Positions 10,996 through 23,600 of a stretch of DNA of 64,000 bases are shown here, in pieces; the first letter of the stretch is position 1, and every line of letters starts with the position of its first letter. A model generated the notes under the pieces. The model saw only the letters and a list, made by a program, of their open reading frames with translations, was not told the origin of the DNA and ran no database searches. The stretch comes from Parietaria judaica (Eukaryota > Streptophyta > Magnoliopsida > Rosales > Urticaceae): assembly GCA_954871525.1 (NCBI GenBank), contig OX940860.1:26692001-26756000 (forward strand), written 5' to 3'. Made by a program: the position numbers and the translations under genes.

Positions 10996-13900
10996 TTATG
11001 CGTAGTACTTTCTAAGGTGCATAGCATTCCAGCTCCGAAGGACTCTCGATCCATCCGGGGTTGCCAGTTTGTATACAACGGGTTTTACTACTTCTGTAAC
11101 GATATAGGGTCCTTCCCAGTTAGCCCCCAACTTGCCGGCGTTGGGCTCGGCTGTGTTCTGGAAAACCCGTCTGAGGACCAATTCCCCGGAGGTGAATCTG
11201 CGATGCTTAACTTTAGAATTATAGTACTTGGCTACCGAGTTTTGGTAGTTAGTAATTTGAATTAAGGCTTGTTCGCGTAGTTCATCCGCGTGGTCAAGTT
11301 AGTCTAATCTCATTTCGTCGTTAATTTCTGCGTTGTCGGGAGCATACTCTCTTCTGAGACTGGGGGCCTCGATCTCGGCTGGTATGACTGCTTCAGTGCC
11401 GTATACCATCGAAAAAGGGGTTTCTCCCGTGGCTCTCCGTGGGGTGGTCCTGTATGACCATAAAACGCCTATGAGCTCATCGGCCCATCGACCCTTTTTG
11501 GTGTCAAGTCTTTTCTTAATACCATCCACAATGGTCCGGTTAGAGACTTCCGCCTGACCGTTTCCTTGTGGATATCTGGGGGTGGATGTGTTTAGGGAAA
11601 TCTTCCAGTTATAGCAGAAATTCTGGAACCTGTTTGACACGAACTGGGGTCCGTTGTCGGCAATGATTTCCTTGGGCAATCCGAAGCGACTTATGATGTT
11701 TTTCCACACATAGTGTTGCACATCTGAGTCTTTGATGTTGGCGTAGGATTCGGCTTCCACCCATTTTGAGAAATAATCCGTCACAACTAGTAAGAATCTT
11801 TTCCCAGCTGGCGCCGAGGGGAAAGGTCCTACTATATCCATGGACCATTTCATGAATGGGTAGGGTACCGAGACTGACGACAACTTCTCTGCCGGATAGT
11901 GTATGGCCGGCGAATGGCGCTGACATTTGTCGCATCGTTTGGCGTGATTTTCTGTGTCAGCCAGCATGGTTGGCCAAAAGAAACCTTGTCGTTTCGCTTT
12001 GTTAGAAAGCGATCTCCCACCAGAATGGTTTCCGAATTCTCCGTCGTGGATCTCCTGCAATACGATTTTAGCTTCGGTCTTTCCTAAGCACCTTAGGTAG
12101 GGTCCGGAGTAGCTTCGTTTGTATAATTTTCCCTCTATCAGGCAGAACCTAGCACTTTGAATGCGGAGTTTCTGGGCTTTCTGCTTATCCTGGGGTTTTT
12201 CTCCCGTCAGGATATAATTCAGGATGAGAGTTCTCCAATCTTCCGCACCTATTCGGATATTGTGGACGTGTAGACTTACACTAGGCTCGTCTATCACTTC
12301 CACGGGAATTATCCTTTTTGCCTCGGGGTTCGAAGTGGATGCTAGTCCGGCCAGAGCGTCAGCCGAAGAATTTTCACTTCGTGGTATCTGAATCACCTCA
12401 ACTTTGTCAAATTGAGAGATCGGGTCCTTGACCACCGCAAGGTATTTTTCCATGCGATCGTCCCTGGTGGTATACTCGCCACTGATTTGGCTGGTGACCA
12501 GTTTAGAATCCGAATGGGCTCTAACTTTTCTGGCTCCAACTGTTTTGGCCAGTTTTAACCCTGCTATCAGTGCCTCATATTCTGTCTCGTTGTTTGTGGC
12601 ATGGAATCTTAGCCGGAATGACTGTTCCAAAACCTCTCCGGTTGGGGAAATCAAGCGTATTCCTATTCCGGATCTGCCCTTACTTGATGCCCCGTCCACC
12701 TCGAGACGCCATTCTTCGTTCCCTTTCTTCCCTGTAGGATCATCTGTAGGGAGTACGATAAGGAAGTCAGCTAGCACTTGGGACTTGGCACATGTTCGAA
12801 TTTTATATTCGATGTCGAATTCGCTTAGTTCGACGGCCCACTTGGTCAGTCGTCCTGACTGATTTGGGCTATGGAGGATTACCCTTAAGGGTTGAGTTGT
12901 CATTACCAAGATGGTATGAGACTGGAAATATGGCCGGAGTTTTCGCGCTGAGGTTATCATAGCCAAAGCTAACTTTTCCATGGCGGGATACCTTGTTTCT
13001 GCGTCCTCCAGCGATTTGCTAACGTAGAAAATTGGCTTTTGTTCGCCCCTATCTTCTCGAACGATTACGCCACTGACGGCAGAGAGGGATACTGCCAGGT
13101 ATAGCAGTAGGGATTCTCCCGTAATCGGTCGGGACAGTATCGGTGGCGTCGATAGGTACCTTTTCAGGTCTTGGAATGCTTTTTCACATTCTTCGGTCCA
13201 TTCGAACTTTTTGTTGCCCCTCAGGATCTTGTAGAAAGGCAAACATTTGTCCGTAGACCTCGAGATGAACCAATTAAGAGCCGCTATCCTTCCGGTCAAT
13301 CTCTGCGTTTCTCGAACAGTCCTTGGGGAGGGCATGTTCAGGAGAGCTTTGATTTGATCCGGGTTGGCCTCTATTCCTCGTTGGGTCACCAGGTAACCGA
13401 GGAACTTTCCGGATATTACTCCGAAAGTGCACTTAGCGGGGTTGAGCTTCATTTGGTACTTTCGAAGTATCGCTAAGCACTCTTCCAGGTGAGACACGTG
13501 GTCCGTGGACTTAGTGGATTTTACAAGCATATCATCGATATAGACCTCCATCGTTTTTCCGAGTTGTTCGGCAAACATTTGGTTGACTAAACGTTGATAG
13601 GTTGCCCCCGCATTCTTGAGTCCAAAGGGCATTACCTTATAGCATTAAATTCCTCGATCTGTTATGAATGCGGTATTTTCTTGGTCCTCGGGGTGCATCA
13701 GGATCTGATTATACCCGGAGAAAGCGTCCATGAAGGACAGGAGTTCATGTCCGCAGGTTGCTTCCACTAAGCGGTCGATGTGAGGCATAGGGAAGCTATC
13801 TTTGGGGCATGCTTTGTTCAGGTCGGTGAAGTCGATGCAGACTCTTGCCTTCCCGTTCTTTTTCTTAACTACCACTGTATTGGCTAACCAATCCGGGTAT

Positions 13901-14606
13901 TTTACTTCCCTGATGGAGCCGGTTTTTAATAGTTTCTCAACCTCATCATTTACCGCCTGGGCCCGGTCAGGTCCCAATTTTCTTCTTTTTTGCTTTACCG
14001 GCTTATGGCTCGGGTCCACGTTGAGGCGATGGGCGGTTATGCTCGGATCGATTCCCGGCATGTCTTCGTGGGACCACGCGAAACAGTCGTGGTTCTTTGA
14101 GAGGAATTTGATTAGCTTTTTTTTGACGTCATTGTCCAAGTTGACCCCGATTCCCACTTTGTGATCGGGATTTCGTGGATCGATTTGGACCTGGTGCGTC
14201 ATTTCCAAATCTGGGCCCTCGTTGTCGCCGACCCTTTCTTGGGCTGAATCTTTTTCCCCTACCGACATTAATTGCTATTGGTCGGTTTTTGGTGCCTTTG
14301 CACTCGTCTGAGGTGCGTGTGACATTCGAAAAGATGTCATGTAGCAGATTCGGGCTTGTTTTTTGTTGCCTTTCACTTCCATGATTTTCCCATCCTCCCT
14401 TGGGAAGCGGATGGTTTGGTGGTAGGTAAATGGCACAGCTTTCATCAAATGAATACACGGTCTTCCGAGGATCATGTTGTAGGCCGTGGGACAATCTAGT
14501 ACCAGGAAGTTTTTTATCTTGCCTACTCCGCAGGAGACGATTGACAGTCTAACTGTCCCCAAGGTGTCGACCGTCTCACCATTGAAACCGGTCAGAGGGA
14601 TGTTCC
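10996..14606 (-). pseudogene. Tat pol: protease C-part, RT, two RNase H, integrase
   Basis: All in one minus-strand frame, with four stop codons including the final one. Protease C-terminal part (to 14278) has GRP and LGTVRL blocks. TAG at 14275-14277 separates it from RT. RT runs through 14268-13645 (VCIDFTDLNKACPKDSFPMP, FMDAFSGYNQI) and, after a TAA at 13645-13647 where Tyr is expected, continues in the 777-residue frame 13632-11299 with YIDDM at residues 31-35. The first RNase H is at about 145-290. The second (archaeal-like) is at about 308-430, with D313, E351, D375 and D425. Integrase has H529/H536/C567/C570 and D599, D659, E695 (35 residues between the last two, as expected). A TAA at 11299-11301 cuts off the integrase C-terminus, which ends at 10996. 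Residues needed for catalysis look intact; only the stops disable it. Confidence 0.9.
14275..14277 (-). promoter_or_regulatory. TAG stop in TMV-type readthrough context
   Basis: The minus strand reads CAA-TAG-CAA-TTA in the pol frame (14280 down to 14269), exactly between protease and RT. UAG-CARYYA is the known leaky-stop signal of tobamoviruses and was proposed for the SIRE1 retroelement. Here it may be a real recoding site that sets the Gag-PR to Pol ratio, or a chance CAG-to-TAG mutation. Confidence 0.5.
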
Positions 14607-17380
14607 TGTTGGACATATGTGTCCTTAAACAAGATAGTTTATCCATTTGTAAAAGATTATGACAAGTCGTTGAATAAAGATGATGCTTATTATGATAATC
14701 TTATTATAGTTTCTGGTAGAGTAAAATAGAATGTTTGATTCCTTAGTTCATAAAGGATGCAATTATGTTATTATTATCACAACAGAGTCAATGTGAGGAA
14801 GAATTAATAATCATAATAAATGAACTTAAAATGTCCGTGACCTGATTAACTGGGTGGGAGCCCATTAATCGTATAAGGTCATTAATGTGACTAAGTGATA
14901 ATCCTATTCTGGATTTTGTGTATGTCACACTCACTAGAAGTGCATTAAGTATGAAGTGTCTTCATACTGGACTGGACCTGACTTAAACTCCGGAAGTTAT
15001 CATATATGACCGTCACTGATAACTTGGAGTTAAGTCACTAGTAGATGATCAAATGGATATTCGATCTAAGTCCTGAGTGATCTTGAGTCCAAGCTGCTGG
15101 CTTGATTGTTCTTTGATTTAACCGTTAAAGAACACGAAATATTACCGCTGTTCCCAACACTATTATTTTGGGAACATGATAGTCAGCAGTAAGGGTAGCT
15201 TGGTCATAGACATGGGCATCACACAGCTCTCTTCAGAGTGATGATGATTCCCTTGATTGTCGGTGGTGAGAAGTGAGAGGTATCCGTGCGCAACTTATGA
15301 ATCGAAACCATAAGTGGGTCACTCATAATATTACTGACTGAGTCAAGGATGAAAATGCAATGAGGGGCATAACGGTAGAAACCGCCTGCTCGTGTGTGGA
15401 TCATCAAGTGAAAGATCAATAACCCGAATTTGATTGTATCAATGGACACCCTGCTGATATAAAGGGAATAATATATACCGTATCACTAAAGAGTGCAGCC
15501 TCGGGTCTATAGTGGAATCACTTCGAGGTTTGACGAACAACTAGCAGTTCGTTGAAGCTTAAGTGATACGGGTCCATGGTCCCCAGGATAGCTCCGTAAC
15601 GGATGATACGTACGTGATTAAAATACATTCTGGATAATGTTTAATCATTTGGCTTGACTTATAAAACTGAAAGGTCTGTGGCAGACGTCAGATAGTTTTA
15701 TCGTTAGCGTGGCAAAAGTACCATATTTTGGTACACGAAATTAACTGATAAAAGAAAGTTAGAATTTAGAATTTCTATCAGCACCATGTTGTTGGAAATT
15801 AAATTCTAAGCAACTTTTCTTTTTGAACCAAGTCATTTCGACTTACGGTTAGTGATTTATGGATTTTCTAAGTTTATGATCGGTTCGATAAACTTTGAAA
15901 TTAAATCACATGTCACGAATTTAAATGATGGTGTGGCACCATGACATTTTAATGTGTGATATTGAGATCAGGAAATATTAATATAATTTAATTATTTGAA
16001 TTTAATTATTAATATGTTATTAATAATTAATTAATAATTAATAGATTTATATTAATAAATAAAAATATATATTTATATATATATATGTGTGTGTGTAAAT
16101 TCGAATTAGGGTTTCATAGTATGAAACCCTAGCCAATTCGAATAACATGATTTGGTCTTTCCATATTTGCGGCATAAGTACCAAATGTTTTGGTATTTTA
16201 GCAAATCCCTAAAATCAATATTATCCATTGGATCGGTTATGATTTAATATCAACCGTTGGATTAGGATATTGATAAATTCGAATTTGATAACTTGGTGAC
16301 CAAGTTTAAATTTTCGAATTTGGTTAATTAATTATATCTGTTAGATCGGTCTAAGATTTAATCTTTACCGTCGGATTGGAAATTAATTAATTATATATAT
16401 TTATATAATTTTCGAATTATAGATTAAGGATAAAATCGAAATTGTTTTTAATAAATCTTTTTATATTTGATTTTATCCTAAACTAATTTGATCCATTAGA
16501 TCGGTTTAAAGATTTATCTCAACCGTTGGATCTAGATTTTATCTCAACCGTTGGATCTAGATAATGATAATTCGAATTTTAATATAAATATATATGATAA
16601 TTCGAATTTAATAAAGATAAGAAGATAAGATTGGATTTTTGATTTATCCAAATCTTTCTTATTTAATTAAATCCCTAATTAATTATATCCATTGGATTTA
16701 GATGAGATTAAATCTGGACCATTGGATTAAGATAATTAATTATATTTAATATATAGAATTCGAATTTTAGGGAGGGAATTTCTCCAATTCGGTTACGGTT
16801 TGAGCCTATAAATAGGAGGCTCATTCTACACATTTTTCACACCTTTCCCCAGAGAAAAATTCGAACTCTCCCTCTTCCTCAGGGTCTGCGAATTTTCTCT
16901 CTGATCTCTCTTTTCTGGTTCGGTTTAGGAGACTATTTCTCCGGAAACTTAAAAAGAACCATCAGTTAAAATTTTGCGACGGAGTCCTGCCGGCGAAGCC
17001 CACGCTTCGGTACGAGGATTCCAGGAGAATATCCCGGAAGATCACGGGAGTTTCCCTCAGCACTGGCGGAGCCCTGCCCGATTCAGAACGCGCAGCCGGA
17101 AGTCGTCAGTTGAGGTACGGCCTTATGCATTGGGTTAATAAATGCAACCATTTACTGCTTTCTATTTATTTCCTATTATGACTAGATTATTAATAATGAT
17201 TTATGAATATTAAATTACATAATATTTATCAGATCTTGGGATATGGATATTATCCGATATTCGGACCGTTGTACAGATAACAAGTTTTCCGCTTTAAAAT
17301 AATTTTTTAAATGTTACCCGGACGGTCCGGAGGTACAATTCGTGATAATTTTCAAGGAATCCGAGACGTGATTCCCAACA
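14607..17380 (+). mobile_element. nested solo LTR, 2774 bp
   Basis: It begins TGTTGGAC, ends TTCCCAACA, and is flanked by a perfect 5-bp duplication GTTCC (14602-14606 and 17381-17385). A TATA box (TATAAATAGG, about 16807) precedes a pyrimidine-rich start region and a GC-rich leader at 16970-17115, which sets the plus orientation. There are no internal domains and no second LTR copy, so it is a solo LTR left by recombination. Removing it and one target copy restores the protease frame of the host Tat element (2779 bases lost, frame consistent), so it landed in an already inserted element. The copia or gypsy family was not determined. Confidence 0.85.
16200..16740. repeat. internal quasi-repeats of the solo LTR
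   Basis: Four or more variants of an ATCCRTTRGATCGGT ... AACCGTTGGAT motif pair recur. One perfect tandem 26-bp duplication (TTTATCTCAACCGTTGGATC, about 16517-16562) is included. Confidence 0.6.
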
Positions 17381-17385
17381 GTTCC

Positions 17386-19590
17386 CTCTATTGATTTCCG
17401 TGTCATCGATCCCCATCTTGCGTAAACACGATAGGAATATAACGTCTACCGAGCTTCCATTGTCGACCAGAATTCTTTCGGTCGCATAGCCGGAGACTAG
17501 AAGGGTGATGACTAGGGCGTCATCATGGGGTCCGACCAAGGTCGAGGCCTCACTGTCTTTAAAGGTGATCTCGTAGTCGGGCTCCTTCCGTGGGAGGGCC
17601 ACCGGACCAGCCTTCAATCTTCTTTGATGGGCTTTAATGGAGTTGATCGAATTTCCGTAGAATTGCGACCCTCTAACTATGGTGTAGATTCTTCCGATGG
17701 CTTCTTCGGTCACCGGTTCCTCTACGTCTTCCGACTCCTGGTCGGTCTGCTCTTCTAGCATGAGGACTTTGCCTCGTTTGTTCTGGGAAGCGTTGTTGCT
17801 CCTGGTCGGGTGATTCTGCTCGGGCCTAGCACCGCTGCCCTGTCCGATACTGGGCTGTTGTGCCAGCTCGGTGCGTTCGCCCTCCGACCTAAAAAAGTCC
17901 AACGGGAGATCCCCGAGTTCACCCCTAAGGTATTTGTCGGCGAGACGGGCCCGTAAGACCATGCAAATTCTGGTATGGTGTCCATACCTTTGGTGAAATT
18001 TGCACCAGGCACTCATGTCCCTATTGTTGGACATCATGTCACCGGTGCTCATGTACAGCTCTCCCTGCTCGTCGGCTTCGGTTTCTTCCTCGGCCTCCGA
18101 GCTCAGATTGTAGACCGGATTTTGGGGGTGTGCTCTTCCCCCAGGTTGGGATATTCCGTGCTGAAAATTCCCATGCTGAGGATTAGATCCTCTGGTAGGA
18201 ACGTGGTTCCTAAAGCCCTTGAAGGGGGCGGCTGCCCGTTCCTCGATTGAAGCGGGTGCGCTCCGGGCCTTGGTACATTCGGGGATAATCCGAATTTCCT
18301 CTTCAGGGCCTCGTGCTCTTTATCGTGCTTGATCCGATTGGATGCGCGGTGAATCACGTCCTCTATCGAGGTGTACCGATTGACCAGTATGTCGATCTTG
18401 AATCTGGAGTCGTACCATAAACCGCTGGTAAGGGCGGCTATGGCCGTTTCATCTGCTAATCCGTTGATTCGGACCATTTTCGCCTTGAACCTCATCATGA
18501 AGTCCCGGAGTGGCTCGTTTGCCCTTTGCTATAGAGCGTATAGGTTGGCCACGGTAGTCTCTGTCTCCATAAACATGGAAAAGTGTTTGAGGAAAACCAT
18601 GGTCAATTGGTCGAAACTATCGATCGATCTTGGTTCTAATTTGGAGAACCATTCCATTGCTGCCCCTGTGAGGTTCTCAGCAAAATACTGGCACCTTCCG
18701 GCGTCCAGCTCGTGGGCATCAAGGTTAGCCCGTCCCATTGCAATTCGGAACGCCCTTAGGTGTACCTTTGGGTCAGTGGTTCCGTCGTACTTGGGCAGGT
18801 GAATCTGCCCGCCATGTCTCAACCGAGTGTCGGTGATAGCTGCCGAGAATGGGGTTCTCGTTGCTTCTTCGACCAGGCGCTCGATTTCGGGAGCGGCAGA
18901 TACTGCTCGGTGTACTCGGGAATCCACCTTGGCGAGTCTCTCCCCCATTTGCTTCATGGTGCGTTTGAGATCTTCGAGCTCGGAACTGTTTTGAGAAGGC
19001 TCAATTTGAAGATACGGGCCTGTTCGACCTCCTTCTGAACCCTATGGGTCATGGCTTGTAGGCCCGTGAGGCGCGAGGTAGTTCAAGTTTTCTGCCCGAG
19101 ATGGGCTCGAGAGTCGAATACCTGATGGATGGTTGCGAGATTGCTGGTAGGGAGTGTTCTGCCCGGGACCGGGCTGACTGGTTCCGAAGGCGGGAATCCG
19201 GAACCGAGGGGTGCCATTGCGAGTCGGCGAAGGCAGCGCGCCCGGGGGTGAGTCCCTCGGTTGAGGTGGCGTACTCGGGCGCGGTCCTCCTGGGAGGGGT
19301 GGCTGGTTGGTTCTCTGAGCTCGGGGATCATTGGGGTTCAGGAAGTCAAAATGGACCGCATTAACCCTCTCGTGATTCCTTTGCCCAGAGGTTTGCCCGG
19401 GCTCATTTATAGAGTATGGCCTCTGTTTGAGCCGGGTCTGGCTGCTCATGAGGAACTCAATCTGCCTTTTGAGCTCAGCATTTTCAGCAGCCCTTTCTTG
19501 GAGCTGGGTTCTCAGAGTCTGTTCTCCGGTACTCTGGTCGGGAGTTGTCTCCACCAGAGCATCGGAGGCAGGATCCTCGTCCGCACTCAT
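17386..19590 (-). pseudogene. Tat gag and N-terminal protease, disrupted
   Basis: ATG at 19588-19590 (MSADEDPASD) opens a coiled-coil and Pro-rich N-terminal region. The capsid-type Gag domain is at about 18830-18530 (FAENLTGAAMEWFSKL). A zinc-knuckle-like CKFHQRYGHHTRIC near 18005 and the aspartic-protease core ILVDNGSSVDVIF near 17460 follow. Two in-frame TAG codons (19042-19044 and 18529-18531) and a one-base shift in a C-run near 18128 break the frame. The ATG is the first after the primer-binding site, about 40 bases downstream. The protease is then cut by the nested solo LTR. Everything would normally form one Gag-PR polyprotein that packages the element's RNA. Confidence 0.85.
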
Positions 19591-19629
19591 AGTCGTGTCG
19601 AAGTATGACAGAGTTAGCGAGATCAAAGT

Positions 19630-19647
19630 TTCCCACAAACGGCGCCA
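19630..19647 (-). other. primer-binding site, tRNA-Asp type
   Basis: Three bases inside the 5' LTR the minus strand reads TGGCGCCGTTTGTGGGAA. Its first ten bases match the complement of the plant tRNA-Asp(GUC) 3' end, with the rest partly matching. This primer type is usual in Athila/Tat elements and fixes the element's orientation. Confidence 0.75.
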
Positions 19648-19650
19648 AAC

Positions 19651-20648
19651 TGATGACGTGTTTTCACACACCAACAGTCAAGTGAATTGTGAATGGGATT
19701 TCGATTTGATATTGCTGAATTTTGTGGATTCTGACCTCCGCGTCGTCAATACTTTAGATGGTGACAAAAATAAATATGAAAAGAAAAAGATTACAACACC
19801 GAGGTTTTTTAGAGAGGTTCGTCCCAATGCGGTAGTTGACTACGTCCTCTGTACGTTTATTGCTTTGAGAAAAGTGATCAACCGAAACCACAAGCCAATT
19901 TCTGGTTGATCTAAAGTAAAATATGAAAAGCTCTGGAAAATACAAATCTCTCTATTCTCCCAGAATCAATGCTTGCGTGCGTATGATGGGGTCGTCTTCT
20001 TGCTTTTATAGGCTCCTGGTTTCTGCCCGTTGGGAGTGTACGTTGGTGATGGCTTCGAGTTCGGAGCTTGGTTTGCTGTCGAGCTGACACGTAGGCCACG
20101 TTCTGAGAGATTTGCGAGGTGGTGGACTTTGACTTGTCGTCGTGGGTTTTGAATTTAAATCGTGGCGATTTTCCTGGTCGGGCCTTGAGGGTTTGAATTG
20201 AGGTGGTTGACTTGGTCTGCTCGTGTTCGGATGTTTCGCATGCTTCTGCTCGGATCCCTTTTGTTGACAATCTCTGCCCGGGGCGAGCTTTTGGGTTCTT
20301 CAGGTCGGTTAATTTGTTTGATGTTTGGATTTTGACCAAGTGTTGGTTTTTTTGTCTTTAAGTAGGATCTTCGAGCTCAGCTCGGGGTTTCTTTCCTTGA
20401 AAGGCTCTGCTCGGATTCCTTTTAGGCATTTTCTGCTCGTGGTGAACTTCTTGCCTTGTGGGCCTTTGGTTCTGTTCGGGCCCGAACATGGTCGAATGTT
20501 CATTGGGCTTCTGGGCTTTGTGGTTTATAAGCCCGTTTTGCATAAATATTCAATTATATTTATGACTCATGCTTTTAATTAATTTGAACCACTAATTTAA
20601 TTAATGATCTCATAACTCCTATTTAAGGAACAAATTTGCACATCAACA
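19651..20648 (-). repeat. 5' LTR of the Tat element (right copy)
   Basis: 998 bp, TG...CA on the minus strand. It abuts the primer-binding site, so this is the promoter LTR. Confidence 0.93.
20004..20010 (-). promoter_or_regulatory. TATA box of the 5' LTR
   Basis: TATAAAA on the minus strand in the context CCTATAAAAGC. It leaves about 350 bases of R/U5 to the LTR end. Confidence 0.6.
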
Positions 20649-23600
20649 ATTTAAACAGTGACTTCCAACATATACATAAATATATTGTCCTCAATTCCGT
20701 GCTTAAACATATATACACACTTGAAGTAGTACAAGTTCAAGTACTCAGATCACTTGAATTGTCGTGCCTAAAAACATAAATATAGCATGTATTAACATAA
20801 ATGTTACATGCAAATATCTGTGTTTGGAATCGAAAGAATGGGAAGGAAATATGGCAAATACGTACATGCACATCAAAACCCTAAAACCATATTTGAGAGA
20901 GAGAGAGAGAGTTTGGTGGGAAATGCAAATGCAATGGTCACCATCCAATTAAAGTCACGAGTGGAATAGAATCAAAAAATGCATGCACATATATTATAAT
21001 ATCATATCATAAAAAAAAAACCATGAAAGCTCATTGACTCACAACTCACAGCATAATGCATAATATATAATTATATATATATACACATATATTATTTTCA
21101 TGTGCCTTATAGCAAGCTCTACCAAACTCTCCATCCAACAACTTGCTGGCTCTCTTGTGTTTCTTTCTCTAGCAATAGCTGTCCCCATAATATAAATAAT
21201 ATATATCTTATTATTTTGATATTTTATTTCCAATAAATCATTTTAAGTTTTGGAAGCCACAAATATATTTCTGAAAATGACATGAAATTCTAGTTTCACA
21301 TACAAAATGTTGGGACACACTGTTCTCCAATGGGCATAAAGAGAACACAAATTGATTGTTTCATTGGTCAATTGTGTTTCCTAGTTTATTAAAGATATTT
21401 TTATTTATTGTTAAGGAAAAACACATGATAAAGCACTATTATTCTCAACCAAATATTTTATTTTCAACTTATAATGTCAACCGAATAAGCGGAACTATGA
21501 GAAGAGGTTGTAACCCCTCTAATTTTTAAAATAAATAAATATAGTGCTAACTTTACCAAAAAATTCCAATTAAGCTTCTTTAAATATCATTAATTAAATT
21601 TTGAAATCAAGCAATTAGGATCAAGCATGCCAGGGGATTACGAGGCGGATGTAGCGCAGACCGTAAAGTGTAACGTTGAGTCGTTGACAATGACTAGTAC
21701 AAAACATGACAAGCCAACAACACCAATGGCGGAGAAAAACGCTAGCTTAAAACTTAGGTTTGAGTTTTCGAGTATTTTTCTTCATAAAAAAAAAAAATAC
21801 ATAGCATTGTGAAATTACATATTAAGAGTAAGTGTATATTTTTTACAAAAATTAAAAATAAATATACTTTTCGTTTATTATAGCAACATAATTCGAGCAT
21901 TAATTTTGTGGTGATATATTATGAAAAAGTGGATCCCAATTGTAAGCCAAAAAGATGGAAACAACTGGATTTTGAAAAGACCCTTTCAGCCATTAATATC
22001 TCCTAAGTCCTAACTAAGAGACGCCTTGCTATTCAATTCTACACTTTTGCTTGGTGAAGTTGTTGTGCCCTTATTTTCACTTTTTTATTAATTTTCTTCA
22101 ACTTCTAAATTATCACTTCCTTTGACTTTTCGTATATAAACCATGAATTGATTCACTTGTTAATCTTATTCCTTTATATATTTGTTCACGTGTGTATTAA
22201 GCAAGTCATGCTTTCGAATGATCAATGAATTTCATGTATATAGTTTGTGTTGAGATGAGAATTCACTTGAGCAGTCACGAATATTTATAATTGATACAAA
22301 AATATTTTTAGTTTTATTTTACCGTTGGGATTATTTTTTTCGACTTTTAGTCTCTATTTCCTTTTTTTGTTTTCTTTACTAGTACTCGTTTTACATGCAA
22401 AATAAGAGATTATAATATTCTATCACATAAAGACTTCTTTTTTTATGATCATATGTTCCGTCCCGGATCACCGGTCTTTTAGAGATTATGGTCATTCAAA
22501 TTCTCATATTCGGTTCATCTTCTTCTCTTTTTATTTTTATTTTTTTTATTTATAATTTTTCTCCCTATATATGTCGTGTGTCCAATTACGGATCGTGTTC
22601 AAATTCTCCCCTTGTTCTTTGGTTTCGGCCATCACTATGTTTAAAGATAAACCGAACGATCTTCGTGTGCCCGGTCCCGAATTAGATTAAGCGGTGTTTT
22701 CATTTAAAGATACAAGTTGTTCAATAATTTATTTATTTTTCTAAGAAATTTTCTATCCCACTGCTCATTAATTGGGATTAGCTATAATTTTTAGAAGAAA
22801 AAAAAAAGAATTAATTAAATTCAACACTTACAATCTATACGTAGTACGTACTACATACAACGGTACAACTAAAGATAATTATATATCAACATGATAAAAC
22901 TCAAAATTTATTATTTTTGAAATAATGATAAATGAAATAATTAAAAATTGATCAAGTTGCATGGTTGAAAAACAGGCTGTTTAAACTTTAAAGGGCTGTA
23001 AAAAAAATAGTACAACGTCATATCGATGCTATGATAATGATACAAAAGAAATTTAAAGGGTTGTCTATCAATTTGTAACGACTTAATAATATATTAAATT
23101 ATTAATATATATACCTTTGTCTGGAGGCAGATACATTAAAATCAAAGTTACAACTCTAAATGTCAAATCATGTTTACTAATAATAAATAAACAAGGCTAT
23201 GCATGTGAATTGTGATCACTAAAGGTTCGTCATCATGATATGTCACACAGCTTATACATAAAAACACTTCCCAATAATTAATTGTAAGCTATGGTTTGCT
23301 ACGTAAATTATTTAGGACACAAGAGGGTAAGCATCAAAATTTACAAAAATGCCCTCGAAAGTTACATAATTATTGGTCCCATAGACAAAATAGAGGACCC
23401 GCAAAATCTTAGTAAAATATTCATGAAAATGCCATATCATAATTAATAGCTTTATTGATAGTGCTTTGTATTCACTCTTATATCGTTTGTCATAATGATT
23501 GTTGTGATAAAGCTATTTATTACACCCAATATTAATTACCAATAACATTGGTATTTATGAGAGACACGCCTATTTTACAATAAGACCCATGAAGCAATCA

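Larger units (their letters stand above)
5779..20648 (-). mobile_element. full-length Ty3/gypsy LTR retrotransposon, Tat type
   Basis: Two 998-bp LTRs in the same orientation (5779-6776 and 19651-20648) bound about 12.9 kb of internal DNA. The coding order on the minus strand is gag, protease, reverse transcriptase, RNase H, a second RNase H, integrase. A second RNase H and an antisense gene between pol and the 3' LTR are traits of the Tat lineage. Flanks are ATTTG (5774-5778) and ATTTA (20649-20653), a 5-bp target duplication with one mismatch. The LTRs differ at about seven positions counted by eye (left copy 5872, 5887, 5934, 6308, 6441, 6508, 6760), so the insertion is young. The element is nevertheless disabled by several stops, a frameshift and a nested solo LTR. 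Confidence 0.93.

Noticed and set aside
11899..14164. Several plus-strand frames of 60-144 codons opposite pol
   Set aside because: Shadow frames of the conserved minus-strand pol; codon constraint lies on the minus strand.
14607..17380. Complete small retroelement rather than a solo LTR
   Set aside because: No internal direct repeat of the ends and no primer site or domains inside.
18103..18135. Possible programmed -1 frameshift in gag
   Set aside because: No X-XXY-YYZ slippery heptamer in the zero frame. A one-base indel in a C-run explains it more simply.
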